The position numbers and the translations under genes were made by a program. Source: VBDM01 sp964430565 (lineage in GTDB: Bacteria; Pseudomonadota; Gammaproteobacteria; Burkholderiales; SG8-39). From it: 64,000 nt of DNA. The notes under the pieces are model-generated. The model saw only the letters and a list, made by a program, of their open reading frames with translations. It was not told the origin of the DNA and ran no database searches. The DNA lies in assembly GCA_964430565.1 (NCBI GenBank), contig CAYSFD010000051.1, positions 370,371 through 434,370 on the forward strand. Direction: 5' to 3'. Below, piece after piece: positions 1-6,466 of the stretch (positions within the stretch are counted from its first letter, which is position 1; the number at the start of each line of letters is the position of its first letter).

Positions 1-199
1 CGACCGCGACCAGCGCACCGTGCTCGGAACTCTGATAGCCGGGTGCCGCGTAAAGCCCTCTTGCAACGCGGACGAGGTCGCCAGCGGCGACCATGCGCGA
101 AAGCTGGGCGCGCGTCGCGCCTGCCGCGACCAGGTCACGGGAGCGGACCGTGCCGGAGCGGCGAACTAGCGACTGGACCTTATGGATGCCGGAAGCCAT
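1..199 (-). CDS. AbiEi-like type IV antitoxin, N-terminal part (cut by window edge)
   Basis: Translation on the minus strand from the ATG at 199 starts MASGIHKVQSLV and runs open to the window edge. It carries a winged-helix pattern with the LVAAGATRAQLSRMVAAGDL stretch followed by a VARGLYAAPG turn. This is typical of the N-terminal DNA-binding domain of AbiEi-family antitoxins (AbiEi_4 type), which repress their own operon and counter AbiEii nucleotidyltransferase toxins. Only about 66 residues are visible, so the C-terminal antitoxin domain and any toxin partner lie outside the window. It is divergent from the acyl-CoA synthetase fragment that starts about 50 bases away. A stand-alone AbiEi-domain regulator is the main alternative. 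Confidence 0.6.
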   Translation of the reverse strand, partial: MASGIHKVQSLVRRSGTVRSRDLVAAGATRAQLSRMVAAGDLVRVARGLYAAPGYQSSEHGALVAV

Positions 200-247
200 G
201 CCGGCATTGTTCCATAGTTTCGGTAGTTATGGATAAGTACCGAGCTA

Positions 248-544
248 ATGGAACGACGTCGCCTGGTCAAACATCCCGCGGTTGCCAACGCCGCCGTGGT
301 CGGCAGCCCTGATCCCGAGCGCATCCACATCGTCAAGGCCTTCATCGTGCTCACGCCGGGTTACCGTTCCTCCGCCGAACTGGAAGCGGAACTGCAACAG
401 CACGTGCGGGGCAAGCTCGCGCCTTACGAGTACGCCAAGGAGATAGAATTCATCGAAACTCTGCCCATGACGACCACAGGCAAGGTGCAGCGGCGGGTTC
501 TGCGAATGCAGGAAGAGGAAAGGAAGGGCAAAGTTCAAACATGA
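248..544 (+). pseudogene. 3' fragment of an acyl-CoA synthetase gene (AMP-binding C-terminal domain only)
   Basis: The 98-residue product matches only the last part of acetyl/acyl-CoA synthetases. It has the HPAVANAAVVGSPDPER segment, the KLAPYEYAKEIEFIETLP segment and the TTTGKVQRR motif that holds the catalytic lysine of the adenylation half-reaction. The roughly 450 upstream residues that bind ATP and the acyl group are absent; the reading frame runs into an unrelated promoter region shared with the divergent AbiEi-like gene. I infer a truncated pseudogene created by an insertion or deletion whose junction lies near 215-250. Its stop overlaps the start of the next gene by four bases (ATGA), so it may still be transcribed with it. 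Confidence 0.7.
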
Positions 545-792
545 ACGTCGATCTGATCGGCGCCGTCGCTGGCGTGCTCACCACGGCCGCTTTCATTCCC
601 CAGGTATGGCGCATCTGGACAACGCGCTCGGCGCGCGACCTGTCCCTGACCATGTATCTGACCTTCACTTCGGGCGTGGCGCTGTGGTTCGTATACGGCC
701 TGGAGCTCGGCGCCTGGCCGATCATTGCATGCAACGGATTGACGCTGTTGCTCGCCGGGACGGTGCTGGCGATGAAACTCAGGTTCGGCTAA
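541..792 (+). CDS. SemiSWEET-type sugar transporter (PQ-loop)
   Basis: This 83-residue membrane protein has three predicted helices (about residues 4-22, 36-56 and 60-80) and the signature PQ motif in TAAFIPQVWRIW near residue 20. Length and layout fit bacterial SemiSWEETs, which work as homodimers passing small sugars down a gradient across the inner membrane. The start ATG overlaps the stop of the truncated acyl-CoA synthetase, so translation may be coupled. Substrate cannot be told from sequence. It lies just upstream of maiA with an 11-base gap. Confidence 0.8.
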   Translation: MNVDLIGAVAGVLTTAAFIPQVWRIWTTRSARDLSLTMYLTFTSGVALWFVYGLELGAWPIIACNGLTLLLAGTVLAMKLRFG

Positions 793-803
793 TCTGACAC
801 GCC

Positions 804-1442
804 ATGAAGCTCTACACATTCTTCCGTTCCTCGGCGTCGTTTCGCGTGCGCATCGCGATGAACTTCAAGGGGCTCAAATACGAGCCGGCGCTCATCAGCC
901 TTCCGAAGGCGGAGCACCTCGAGGCGAAGTACAAATCGGTCAACTCCCAAGGTCTGGTCCCGGCGCTCGATGACGCGGGACACATTCTCACCCAGTCGCT
1001 CGCGATCATGGAATACCTCGACGAGGTTCACCCAGGACCGAAGCTATTGCCCTCCGACCCGCTCGACCGCGCGTATGTGCGTGCCTTGTCGCAGATCGTC
1101 GCCTGCGAAATCCATCCGCTCAACAACCAGCGCACCCTGAAGCACATCCGCGCGGCATACAAGCTGGACGAGGAGGGCGTCAACGCCTGGTACCGCCATT
1201 GGATCGCCGACGGATTCCGGATGTTGGAGTCGTTCCTCAATGACAACAGGAAGAGCGGGAAATACTGCTTCCGCGATCAGATCACGATGGCCGATTGCTG
1301 CCTAGTGCCGCAGGTGTTCAACGCGCAGCGCTACAACTGCGACCTGAAGCCCTATCCGACGGTCATGCGGATACACGAGGCGTGCATGAAGCTGGAGCCC
1401 TTCATCCAGGCCCAGCCCTCGAAGCAACCCGACGCGGTATGA
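804..1442 (+). CDS. maiA: Maleylacetoacetate isomerase (zeta-class glutathione transferase)
   Basis: The 212-residue product has the normal length for bacterial MaiA. The N-terminal thioredoxin-like domain contains SSASFRVRIA, the zeta-class glutathione site (usually SSCSxRVRIA, with alanine replacing the cysteine as in many bacteria), followed by QGLVPAL and the QSLAIMEYL motif that binds the gamma-glutamyl part of glutathione. The C-terminal helical domain carries CEIHPLNNQR, typical of this class. The enzyme converts maleylacetoacetate to fumarylacetoacetate in tyrosine or gentisate breakdown. No other gene of those pathways is nearby. Zeta-class enzymes can also dechlorinate haloacids, so the in vivo substrate is open. 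Confidence 0.88.
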   Translation: MKLYTFFRSSASFRVRIAMNFKGLKYEPALISLPKAEHLEAKYKSVNSQGLVPALDDAGHILTQSLAIMEYLDEVHPGPKLLPSDPLDRAYVRALSQIVACEIHPLNNQRTLKHIRAAYKLDEEGVNAWYRHWIADGFRMLESFLNDNRKSGKYCFRDQITMADCCLVPQVFNAQRYNCDLKPYPTVMRIHEACMKLEPFIQAQPSKQPDAV

Positions 1443-1618
1443 CAGTAACGACGACCGCCCGGCGACCGGCAGCCAACCGTGCCGGAGCACGCGAAGCAAC
1501 GCCGACCCCCAAATCGACCGCTTACGGGCGTGCCGTGCTGCGCGCTATAGACCGCATGAAAGCTGCCGGCCCGTGGAAATTCGCCCCGAAATCGAGTGAC
1601 CGCTACTTCAAGCGGTGA
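1439..1618 (+). CDS. Small basic protein, putative antitoxin of a broken VapC pair
   Basis: The 59-residue product is rich in Arg, Lys and Ala and ends in APKSSDRYFKR. I do not recognise the family. The reason to call it a putative antitoxin is position: its stop overlaps by four bases the start of a sequence that is clearly the beginning of a PIN-domain toxin, the usual antitoxin-toxin coupling. Its own start overlaps the stop of maiA (GTATGA), so it may be translated by coupling to maiA. With the toxin truncated, it may be a relic. No DNA-binding motif is obvious. Confidence 0.4.
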   Translation: MTVTTTARRPAANRAGAREATPTPKSTAYGRAVLRAIDRMKAAGPWKFAPKSSDRYFKR

Positions 1619-1788
1619 AGTACCTGCTCGATACCTGTATTGTCGAAGCGCTCCTCAAAGCGGAACCCGGGCACGAGAACATTCGCCGTCGAATTGCGGC
1701 TGCTCGTGGTGCGCGGCTCGCCGCGCTCGACGCGGAAATGCAGACGGACGCCCGCTCGCAGCGCGTCCGGCACCACCGCAATGTTTGA
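1615..1788 (+). pseudogene. Truncated PIN-domain toxin (VapC remnant)
   Basis: Translation from the GTG at 1615 begins VKYLLDTCIVEALLKAEP, the standard opening of VapC RNases, including the first acidic metal ligand in LLDTC. After about residue 27 the similarity is lost, and the frame ends at residue 57 after a low-complexity Arg/Ala-rich stretch, whereas intact VapC proteins have about 130 residues with three more acidic ligands. It should therefore be inactive. The four-base overlap with the upstream small gene is preserved. Confidence 0.55.
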
Positions 1789-1793
1789 AGGCG

Positions 1794-1889
1794 CTACTTA
1801 GCGCGACGGGCGGCGTCAAGAGCAACGCCGACAATGACGAGCACGACGGCAAACATAGCGCTCGATATCGCAGCTATGGCGAACAGCAC
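1794..1889 (-). CDS. Possible mini-protein with one transmembrane helix
   Basis: Reading minus-strand from the GTG at 1889 gives a 31-residue peptide (VLFAIAAISSAMFAVVLVIV and a short basic tail ending ARRAK) that is almost entirely one hydrophobic helix followed by positive residues. The frame stays open upstream to a TTG at 1973, inside the integron-type core site GTTGGGT, giving a 59-residue alternative. It lies downstream of the last recognisable cassette boundary and on the same strand as the other cassette genes, so it could be the gene of a leftmost cassette. No ribosome binding site is convincing, and short hydrophobic frames occur by chance. Confidence 0.25.
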   Translation of the reverse strand: MLFAIAAISSAMFAVVLVIVGVALDAARRAK

Positions 1890-1967
1890 GGAGCTCGATG
1901 TACGTGGCAGATACCGAAGAGGTACCGCATGTGAGGGCAACGACAACGGCCATTGCCCGCATGAGCT

Positions 1968-2000
1968 ACCCAACGTCTGTCTTCGAACGCGTGGTTAGCC
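1968..2000 (-). other. Degenerate attC-like site at left end of the cassette array
   Basis: On the minus strand GGCTAAC (2000 to 1994) and GTTGGGT (1974 to 1968) have the form of the two outer core boxes. The stop codon of the DUF4926 gene lies inside the first box, as is common for cassette genes. The spacing of 33 bases is shorter than normal for attC sites, and I see no good inner stem, so the site is probably degenerate or partly deleted. Confidence 0.4.
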
Positions 2001-2228
2001 GGCAGCTTCTTGCAGCGAGCGCACTGCAATGAGGTCTTTGTCCCCAACTTGCCGAAGATCCTCGGTGTGCAGCGTGAGTAGTGCTTGGGTACGGCCGGAG
2101 GCAGCCACAAACTCGACCTCAAATGCATCGGATGCGTGCACCTCTACGATCGCCCCGAGATCGCCACGGCAAAGCTTGGCGTCCGGAACATCGTGAGTGA
2201 GAGCGACGGTGTCGAGTAGCTTGTACAT
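1995..2228 (-). CDS. DUF4926 family protein
   Basis: The 77-residue product has the compact beta-rich pattern of DUF4926: KLLDTVALTHDVPDAKLCRGDLGAIVEV, then EVEFVAASGRTQALLTL and a final RQVGDKDLIAV. Function of the family is unknown. It starts three bases after the stop of the DUF6883 gene on the same strand, and the two families are often found side by side, which suggests a two-gene functional unit such as a toxin-immunity or toxin-antitoxin pair (inference). It is the last gene of the leftmost recognisable integron cassette, with its stop codon inside the attC core box. Confidence 0.7.
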   Translation of the reverse strand: MYKLLDTVALTHDVPDAKLCRGDLGAIVEVHASDAFEVEFVAASGRTQALLTLHTEDLRQVGDKDLIAVRSLQEAAG

Positions 2229-2231
2229 GGC

Positions 2232-2562
2232 TCACTCCGGAAATGCAGTGACGAGCGCGGGTTGCTCCTTGTCCAGTGGCAGCAACCAGACCGAAATAAA
2301 GCGGCCTTTGCGCCCGGACGGTCCGATCAGGATACCACTGACCTCGTAACGTCTGGCCATAGGGAGTGAGCCGGCCGGGCCTTACATCGCCAGTGCGCGC
2401 AAGGGCGAGCAGATCATCACGCAGGCGTTGCCAACTCTCAGGCGCGTAACCTAGCGCGAAGAAGACCGCAGCCTTGAAGCGCCCGATTGGGTGGCTAGCA
2501 GACAGAAGGTAGTCACGGACTTTCGAAGGCTCGACTACGGCGCGGTCCGCATAGGGAAGCAT
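2232..2562 (-). pseudogene. DUF6883 family protein gene with a single-base frameshift
   Basis: The first frame (from the ATG at 2562) gives LPYADRAVVEPSKVRDYLL, then HPIGRFKAAVFFALGY, typical of DUF6883 N-termini, up to LTPYGQ. The expected continuation RYEVSGILIGPSGRKGRFIS to a stop three bases before the DUF4926 start lies in another frame. The switch occurs around 2350-2353, where one extra base between CAG and CGT explains the break. Without correction the first frame runs on into the next gene and yields a nonsense tail. This is either a true inactivating mutation or a sequencing or assembly error. Together with DUF4926 it fills one integron cassette starting at the GTTAGCC box at 2600. 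Confidence 0.6.
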
Positions 2563-2593
2563 GCCGAAGTGTACTAGGGTGCTGGTAACTGGC

Positions 2594-2600
2594 GGCTAAC
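2594..2600 (-). other. Integron core box GTTAGCC marking the start of the DUF6883/DUF4926 cassette
   Basis: The box lies 32 bases before the DUF6883 start and is the exact reverse complement of the GGCTAAC box at 1994-2000 that ends the same cassette. The partner half of this attC, expected between here and the end of the methyltransferase gene, is not recognisable. Confidence 0.45.
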
Positions 2601-2694
2601 GTCCGGCACTTCCTCAGAATTCCAAGTCTTGTCGTCGAGAACTGGCTCCAGTCGGAGTGATTGTTTCACCGCTGGCTGTTCTGCTAGGAGGCTG

Positions 2695-3447
2695 CTACTG
2701 CTTGAAACCGGGCCGGGGCTCGACGCGCGGCGCCTCCGGCCCGGCCTTTCTCGCCACGAACAGGACGTTGGAGAACGGGGTGCCCTCGCTCATCGGCTGC
2801 GCTTCGACGGAGAAACCGCGTCCCGCAAGCTCGGCGATCCACTCGGCAGCGCTTCGGTAATGCAGTTGCGGCCTGAACTCGCCGCGCAGGGCGGCGGCGA
2901 AGCGCTCGCTCCACCGGCTCATCGCGAACGCGAATCCGCCGCCGGCATCGGTTTCGCGCACCAATAGCAGCCCGCCGCCGGCAAGCGCTCCCGCGGCCTT
3001 GTCGAGCAGGCGCTCCTGCTCCTCTTTGGCAAGATAGAAGAGCACGTCCAGCATGGTGATCACCGAGCATTCCGGCAATTCCAGCTCGCGCAGGTCGCCT
3101 TGAACTACCTGCACGCCATCGCCGAGCGCCAGGCGCGCGGCTCGCACCTGACGCTCGCTCAACTCGATCCCCCGCGAGCCGAGGTTCAACGGAGGCGCGG
3201 GCCAATCGTGCGGCCACAGTCCGGCCTGGTACTGCTCCTTCGCCGCCTTGAGCAGCGACAACAGAATGCCCTGGCCGCAACCCAGGTCGAGCAGACTTCC
3301 CCGGTCCGGCAACAGCCCGCGGCGCAGTAGGGAAAAGAAGACCGGGTCGTGGCGCAGCTTGCCCCTGGCAAAATGCCACGCGTATTTTCCTGCCGCGACA
3401 TAGGGCCGCGTCGCGGCCTCGAACAGCGGCTTCAGCTGAGGATCCAT
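2695..3447 (-). CDS. Class I SAM-dependent methyltransferase
   Basis: This 250-residue protein has the Rossmann methyltransferase motif I LLDLGCGQGILLSLL near residue 55, an acidic strand-2 end in RGIELSERQV, motif post I with VVQGDLRELELP, and motif IV in ITMLDVLFYL. The N-terminal segment RPYVAAGKYAWHFARGKLRHDPVFF is like a methyltransferase often found in aryl polyene and related fatty-acid gene sets of Gram-negative bacteria, although no such genes are near here. It lies within the cassette array but has no recognisable attC of its own and looks richer in GC than the cassette genes, so it may belong to the older chromosome. Substrate unknown. Confidence 0.75.
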   Translation of the reverse strand: MDPQLKPLFEAATRPYVAAGKYAWHFARGKLRHDPVFFSLLRRGLLPDRGSLLDLGCGQGILLSLLKAAKEQYQAGLWPHDWPAPPLNLGSRGIELSERQVRAARLALGDGVQVVQGDLRELELPECSVITMLDVLFYLAKEEQERLLDKAAGALAGGGLLLVRETDAGGGFAFAMSRWSERFAAALRGEFRPQLHYRSAAEWIAELAGRGFSVEAQPMSEGTPFSNVLFVARKAGPEAPRVEPRPGFKQ

Positions 3448-3575
3448 AGGATGGCCGAGTTGTGCTTAGGGAAGGGGCTACGGGGGGGCCGTGGGCATCC
3501 TGCTGACGACCGAGTTTAGCGGCGCGCTGGCGAAGCGCAGCGACGTCAGCACTCGCGTCCGTCTCGAACGCGTAG
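3448..3575. other. Short intergenic stretch without recognisable attC
   Basis: An attC would be expected here, after the end of the Mrr cassette, but no RYYYAAC/GTTRRRY pair framing a hairpin is seen. The GC-rich sequence suggests the cassette end was lost when this junction formed. Confidence 0.4.
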
Positions 3576-4451
3576 CTAGGCCTCAAAGTCCTTGAAGAAC
3601 CCATGCTCGATCTCGTACGTCGTAATTGGTTTGAGGCCAAGCTCTAACTTCTCGAGCATGTCGACAAGTTTCTCACCGTCGATTAACTCAATAGGAGGCA
3701 CGCCATCACGAGACGCCTCCCGCCGCGCCTCAGCAGTAAACGTTCCGGTCGTAATGATGATTCCCTTGTCAGCACGGCCGCCCATGGCGCCACGAAAGTC
3801 ACGAACCTGAGATGGCGAGACAGAGCTTGCGTAACGCTTGCACTGGAACAACACCTTGAACGAAACGAGGGGATTAATTTGGAGCGTCCCGACCCCATCA
3901 ATACCGCCGTCGCCGCTCTTTCCAGTTACCAGTACTTGCGTAAACCCAGCTTCTCTAAGCAAGCGCTGGGAAAGTCGCTCAAACCCATCGGACGGAAGCT
4001 TAAGGAGAACTTCAAGAACTTCCTCACGATAGTCCTTTGAGGGTGATCCCGTACCCTCTGCGACTTTCTCCGCCGCCGGCTCATCCTTGTCCTTTTTCTC
4101 TCTTTGCTCCTGAAAAATCTTAACCCACTTCAGGAAGATTTCTCTTGATTGCTCGTATGTGAGCGTGGTTTTGAATCCCTTCTCGGTCAAGCTCCACACA
4201 CCGTGCTTTGACGAGTCGAGGAGTCCCTCACGCACAAGGTAGAACCTTGCCCAAGCAACCTGATTTCTATAGCGAGACCCTCCTGAAGGGAGCACTTCAT
4301 TCAGGACCTGGTCCGGAATCTTCAGGTCTTCGGCAATGCGGTCAATTGCTTCATCGGGCTTTGCGGAACCCCCAATTGCTCTTAGCGCGTCGAGGAGTGG
4401 TCCGAAGTAGCGGACGAACTGGGCCCCTCCCTCTTTCTTTTCCTTGGCCAC
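3576..4451 (-). CDS. mrr: Mrr-type restriction endonuclease
   Basis: The 291-residue protein has the full Mrr layout: an N-terminal winged-helix domain (about residues 10-95, ending VWSLTEKG), a charged linker, and a C-terminal PD-(D/E)XK nuclease domain. The nuclease part shows FERLSQRLLREAGF, then GKSGDGGIDGVG (the catalytic acidic residue in GGIDG) and FQCKRY (the QxK motif). Mrr enzymes cut methylated foreign DNA as type IV restriction systems. Start is GTG at 4451, preceded by AAGGGAG as ribosome binding site and, 17 bases upstream, by the GTTAAGC cassette-start box. It appears intact. Alternative: a general DNA-cleaving stress protein of the same fold. Confidence 0.85.
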   Translation of the reverse strand: MAKEKKEGGAQFVRYFGPLLDALRAIGGSAKPDEAIDRIAEDLKIPDQVLNEVLPSGGSRYRNQVAWARFYLVREGLLDSSKHGVWSLTEKGFKTTLTYEQSREIFLKWVKIFQEQREKKDKDEPAAEKVAEGTGSPSKDYREEVLEVLLKLPSDGFERLSQRLLREAGFTQVLVTGKSGDGGIDGVGTLQINPLVSFKVLFQCKRYASSVSPSQVRDFRGAMGGRADKGIIITTGTFTAEARREASRDGVPPIELIDGEKLVDMLEKLELGLKPITTYEIEHGFFKDFEA

Positions 4452-4467
4452 GAGTGTCTCCCTTAAG

Positions 4468-4524
4468 GCTTAACGTCCCCGATCATCCGCGGCTTCTAGC
4501 GGTCGGCTGCATCAGGCGTTCATA
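4468..4524 (-). other. attC recombination site between the DUF6946-like and mrr cassettes
   Basis: On the minus strand the site opens with TATGAAC (holding the stop codon of the upstream gene) and closes with GTTAAGC, 57 bases overall. The arms CCTGAT and GATCGGGG pair with one unpaired G, and the centre folds as CCGC/GCGG. An imperfect stem with extrahelical bases is the hallmark of attC folding. Confidence 0.65.
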
Positions 4525-5224
4525 CTGCCGCCGCCGCATCGCTGTCCTTACCTACGTCACTATGGACCCAAGCAAGGTAAAGGTCGACGCCCGAAGCCTT
4601 AACCGGGCCGCCTACGCTGTCGCGCGATACGTCGAGGCCCAGGAATTTCGCGAAGTCTGAATAGTCTTTCCAGGCCGTCTTGGACTCCCTAAATGACTGC
4701 ACAAGCATTAGCGCCCTGGGTAAGCGCCAGCGTCTGGCCTCGAGGACGGCAGAGGCAGCACGATGAAAAAGCTGATATCGGAGCCCGAGATCAGGCTTTG
4801 ATTCGGCCCCAAGGACGTCGCAAAGAAACGCGAGGCGGCGTTCCTTCCCGTCTCCATCCGACTTGAGCCAATCGCCGAGGCGTTTATCGAAGTCTTCGCC
4901 GGCTTTGCCTTCGACTGCAACAGAGACGTGACCAGTGTCGGTACCCAGAACGCACCATATGTCGTTCTGCGATGGAGTCTTGGTCGTATCTAGCTTCACC
5001 CGGTGCTCCACGACGCCGATAAGTAGCACAGGATTTTCGAACGACTGATGTGCGGCCAGAACTCTTAACACTTCCTCAGGAAGGCCAGATGGGGATTCGC
5101 GCTGGGACTCCCAGGATACGGCGAGCTCCCACGCCGAGTTCCCTCGCTTCCAGTGGAGGTAGGGATCTGCGAGCCCGGCGCGCCAAATCGCGGGCCCGAG
5201 GCTCGCAGTTACGATACGTGTCAC
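4520..5224 (-). CDS. DUF6946-like protein, possible nuclease-fold cassette protein
   Basis: The 234-residue product shows IWRAGLADPYLHWKRGNSAWELAVSW near the start, a central HVSVAVEGKAGEDFDKRLGDW, and RYQLFHRAASAVLEARRW followed by RALMLVQSF. I believe this is the DUF6946 pattern, a family of unknown function. The central VAVEGK resembles the ExK half of a PD-(D/E)XK nuclease site, with the aspartate of QNDIWCVL about 20 residues before it, so a nuclease-like fold is a fair guess, not a demonstration. Start is GTG at 5224 with AGGAGGAGC just upstream, unusual among the cassette genes. The stop codon lies in the first core box of the attC at 4468-4524. Confidence 0.55.
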   Translation of the reverse strand: MTRIVTASLGPAIWRAGLADPYLHWKRGNSAWELAVSWESQRESPSGLPEEVLRVLAAHQSFENPVLLIGVVEHRVKLDTTKTPSQNDIWCVLGTDTGHVSVAVEGKAGEDFDKRLGDWLKSDGDGKERRLAFLCDVLGAESKPDLGLRYQLFHRAASAVLEARRWRLPRALMLVQSFRESKTAWKDYSDFAKFLGLDVSRDSVGGPVKASGVDLYLAWVHSDVGKDSDAAAAV

Positions 5225-5240
5225 TTACGCTCCTCCTGGA

Positions 5241-5254
5241 GTGTAACGTTAGCC
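5241..5254 (-). other. Collapsed attC: two core boxes abutting with no hairpin between
   Basis: The minus strand reads GGCTAACGTTACAC. GGCTAAC matches the end of the upstream cassette (its start box is GTTGGCC at 6467-6473) and GTTACAC looks like the start of the next cassette, but the 50 or more bases of stem that normally separate them are missing. The site could not fold as a normal attC, so the two cassettes would now move as one. Confidence 0.5.
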
Positions 5255-5255
5255 G

Positions 5256-6029
5256 TCATAGTGCCACTGCGCTTGCCCACTTAGCGTCAAAGGACTGCGC
5301 GAGACTCTCGATCAGGTCCGGAGCGAAGGTCTTCTCCACTCGGATCACAAAGGACTCCTTTCCGCCGATGTCCTTTAGGCCATGACCGACAAGCAGCAGC
5401 GAATCCCCGGTAAGTACGTAGCGGTCGTGAAGATCGTGAGGAGGCGGCAGGACGCGAAATTCCGTGTTCTTGCGCTGCTTCGAGAAGTCGTGAAACGCGC
5501 CTCGTGTCTTGGGCATGGATTCATTAGTTTTCGAAGTCAAGAAGCGAATAGTGGTCTTGGGTGGAATGTGGTCGATCGTCTCAAGCGTCCGGAGTCCGAA
5601 GTACGGATCACAGATTCTCGCGACACCTGAGAGGCCGGCAAGCAACTCCGCAAGATGTTGACGCGCGGTGTGGGGGCGCCCGCCCTCGATGCGCACAACG
5701 GAAAGAGCACTGTTCTTTAAGTATGGTTCGACTTCACGCCGGCCCCGGGTCATCAGCCGGTATCCGATCTCACCCGAAGGTTCTACGGAGGTCGACACCT
5801 TGCCACCTGCTCGAGCCAACGCTCGCGACACAGAGTTGCGCTTGACAGCGACTCCCGCAGCCTCGAGACACGCGACTATGTGCTCCGCGGTGAGGCGCTG
5901 GACGCCGACTCGCTGCTCTGCAATATCGAGCGCCGCGAGACTGAGCAGCAGTGGGGATGCGATCTCTGCGAGGGCGTGTTTCGCTTGAGCGTCGAGTTCT
6001 TGAAACGCCTGGAGTAGTGATGCGGCCAT
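5256..6029 (-). CDS. Winged-helix plus phospholipase-D-like protein, second gene of a two-gene cassette
   Basis: The 257-residue protein appears to have an N-terminal helical/winged-helix part (about 1-100, with LTAEHIVACLEAAGVAVKRNSVSRALARAG as a helix-turn-helix candidate and GYRLMTRGRREVEPYL as its wing). The C-terminal part (about 130-257) has ICDPYFGLRTLETI, then HDRYVLTGDSLLLVGHGLKDIG. H-D-R followed by the GHGLKDIGGKES pattern is seen in divergent PLD-like domains of defence and toxin proteins, where the classic HxK is changed. Catalytic competence is therefore uncertain. It follows the small basic gene by 15 bases in the same cassette and ends at a collapsed attC. I do not know a described system with exactly this pair. 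Confidence 0.5.
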   Translation of the reverse strand: MAASLLQAFQELDAQAKHALAEIASPLLLSLAALDIAEQRVGVQRLTAEHIVACLEAAGVAVKRNSVSRALARAGGKVSTSVEPSGEIGYRLMTRGRREVEPYLKNSALSVVRIEGGRPHTARQHLAELLAGLSGVARICDPYFGLRTLETIDHIPPKTTIRFLTSKTNESMPKTRGAFHDFSKQRKNTEFRVLPPPHDLHDRYVLTGDSLLLVGHGLKDIGGKESFVIRVEKTFAPDLIESLAQSFDAKWASAVAL

Positions 6030-6044
6030 TATTGGCTCAAAGTA

Positions 6045-6434
6045 TCAGCTGACGTACGCCCAACCGACCTTATCCTTGATTCGCCTTAGGGTCCTATTTC
6101 TGGTTAGTCGAAGCAATGGCGTCGACAGGCTCTCCATAGCGTAGATGTGGCCCTTCTCCTCCAGTTTTTTCTGAACGTCGCCGATTGTGCGCTTGGACTT
6201 GAACCACCCTTCTTCAGCCAGGTCGGCCATGAGTTGCTGGGGCCCCTTGCGCTGGGTCTTTCCCGCAGTTTTTTTCGGCGATCCTGTGCGGGCCTTTCCG
6301 CGTGCCCTCTTTCCCGTTGTACCCCCTGCCACGCTCGGCGATGAGAACTTATGCAGTAGTAATGCGACTTCTTCGGCGGTTCCCTCAATAGCGACCGTCG
6401 TTCCGTCGACAAGCACTAAGTTTGCTTTGGCCAC
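6045..6434 (-). CDS. Small basic protein with C-terminal winged-helix-like segment, first gene of a two-gene cassette
   Basis: The 129-residue product has three parts: an N-terminal segment with beta-strand character (NLVLVDGTTVAIEGTAEEVALLL), a Lys/Arg/Gly/Ser-rich linker (about residues 40-65) like a DNA-binding tail, and a C-terminal segment LMADLAEEGWFKSKRTIGDV, then LSTPLLRLTRNRTLRRIKD, that reads as a winged helix. Start is GTG at 6434 after AGGAGGA, the best ribosome binding site in the array, and the cassette starts only 33 bases earlier. It probably binds nucleic acid and works with the PLD-like protein encoded 15 bases downstream. Function is otherwise unknown. Confidence 0.5.
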   Translation of the reverse strand: MAKANLVLVDGTTVAIEGTAEEVALLLHKFSSPSVAGGTTGKRARGKARTGSPKKTAGKTQRKGPQQLMADLAEEGWFKSKRTIGDVQKKLEEKGHIYAMESLSTPLLRLTRNRTLRRIKDKVGWAYVS

Positions 6435-6466
6435 GTGTCCTCCTGCTGAAACAGTTGATCTGTGAC

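Noticed and set aside
1936..1959. GGGCAA/TTGCCC inverted repeat as a terminator
   Set aside because: Stem is short with a long loop and no T-run on either strand.
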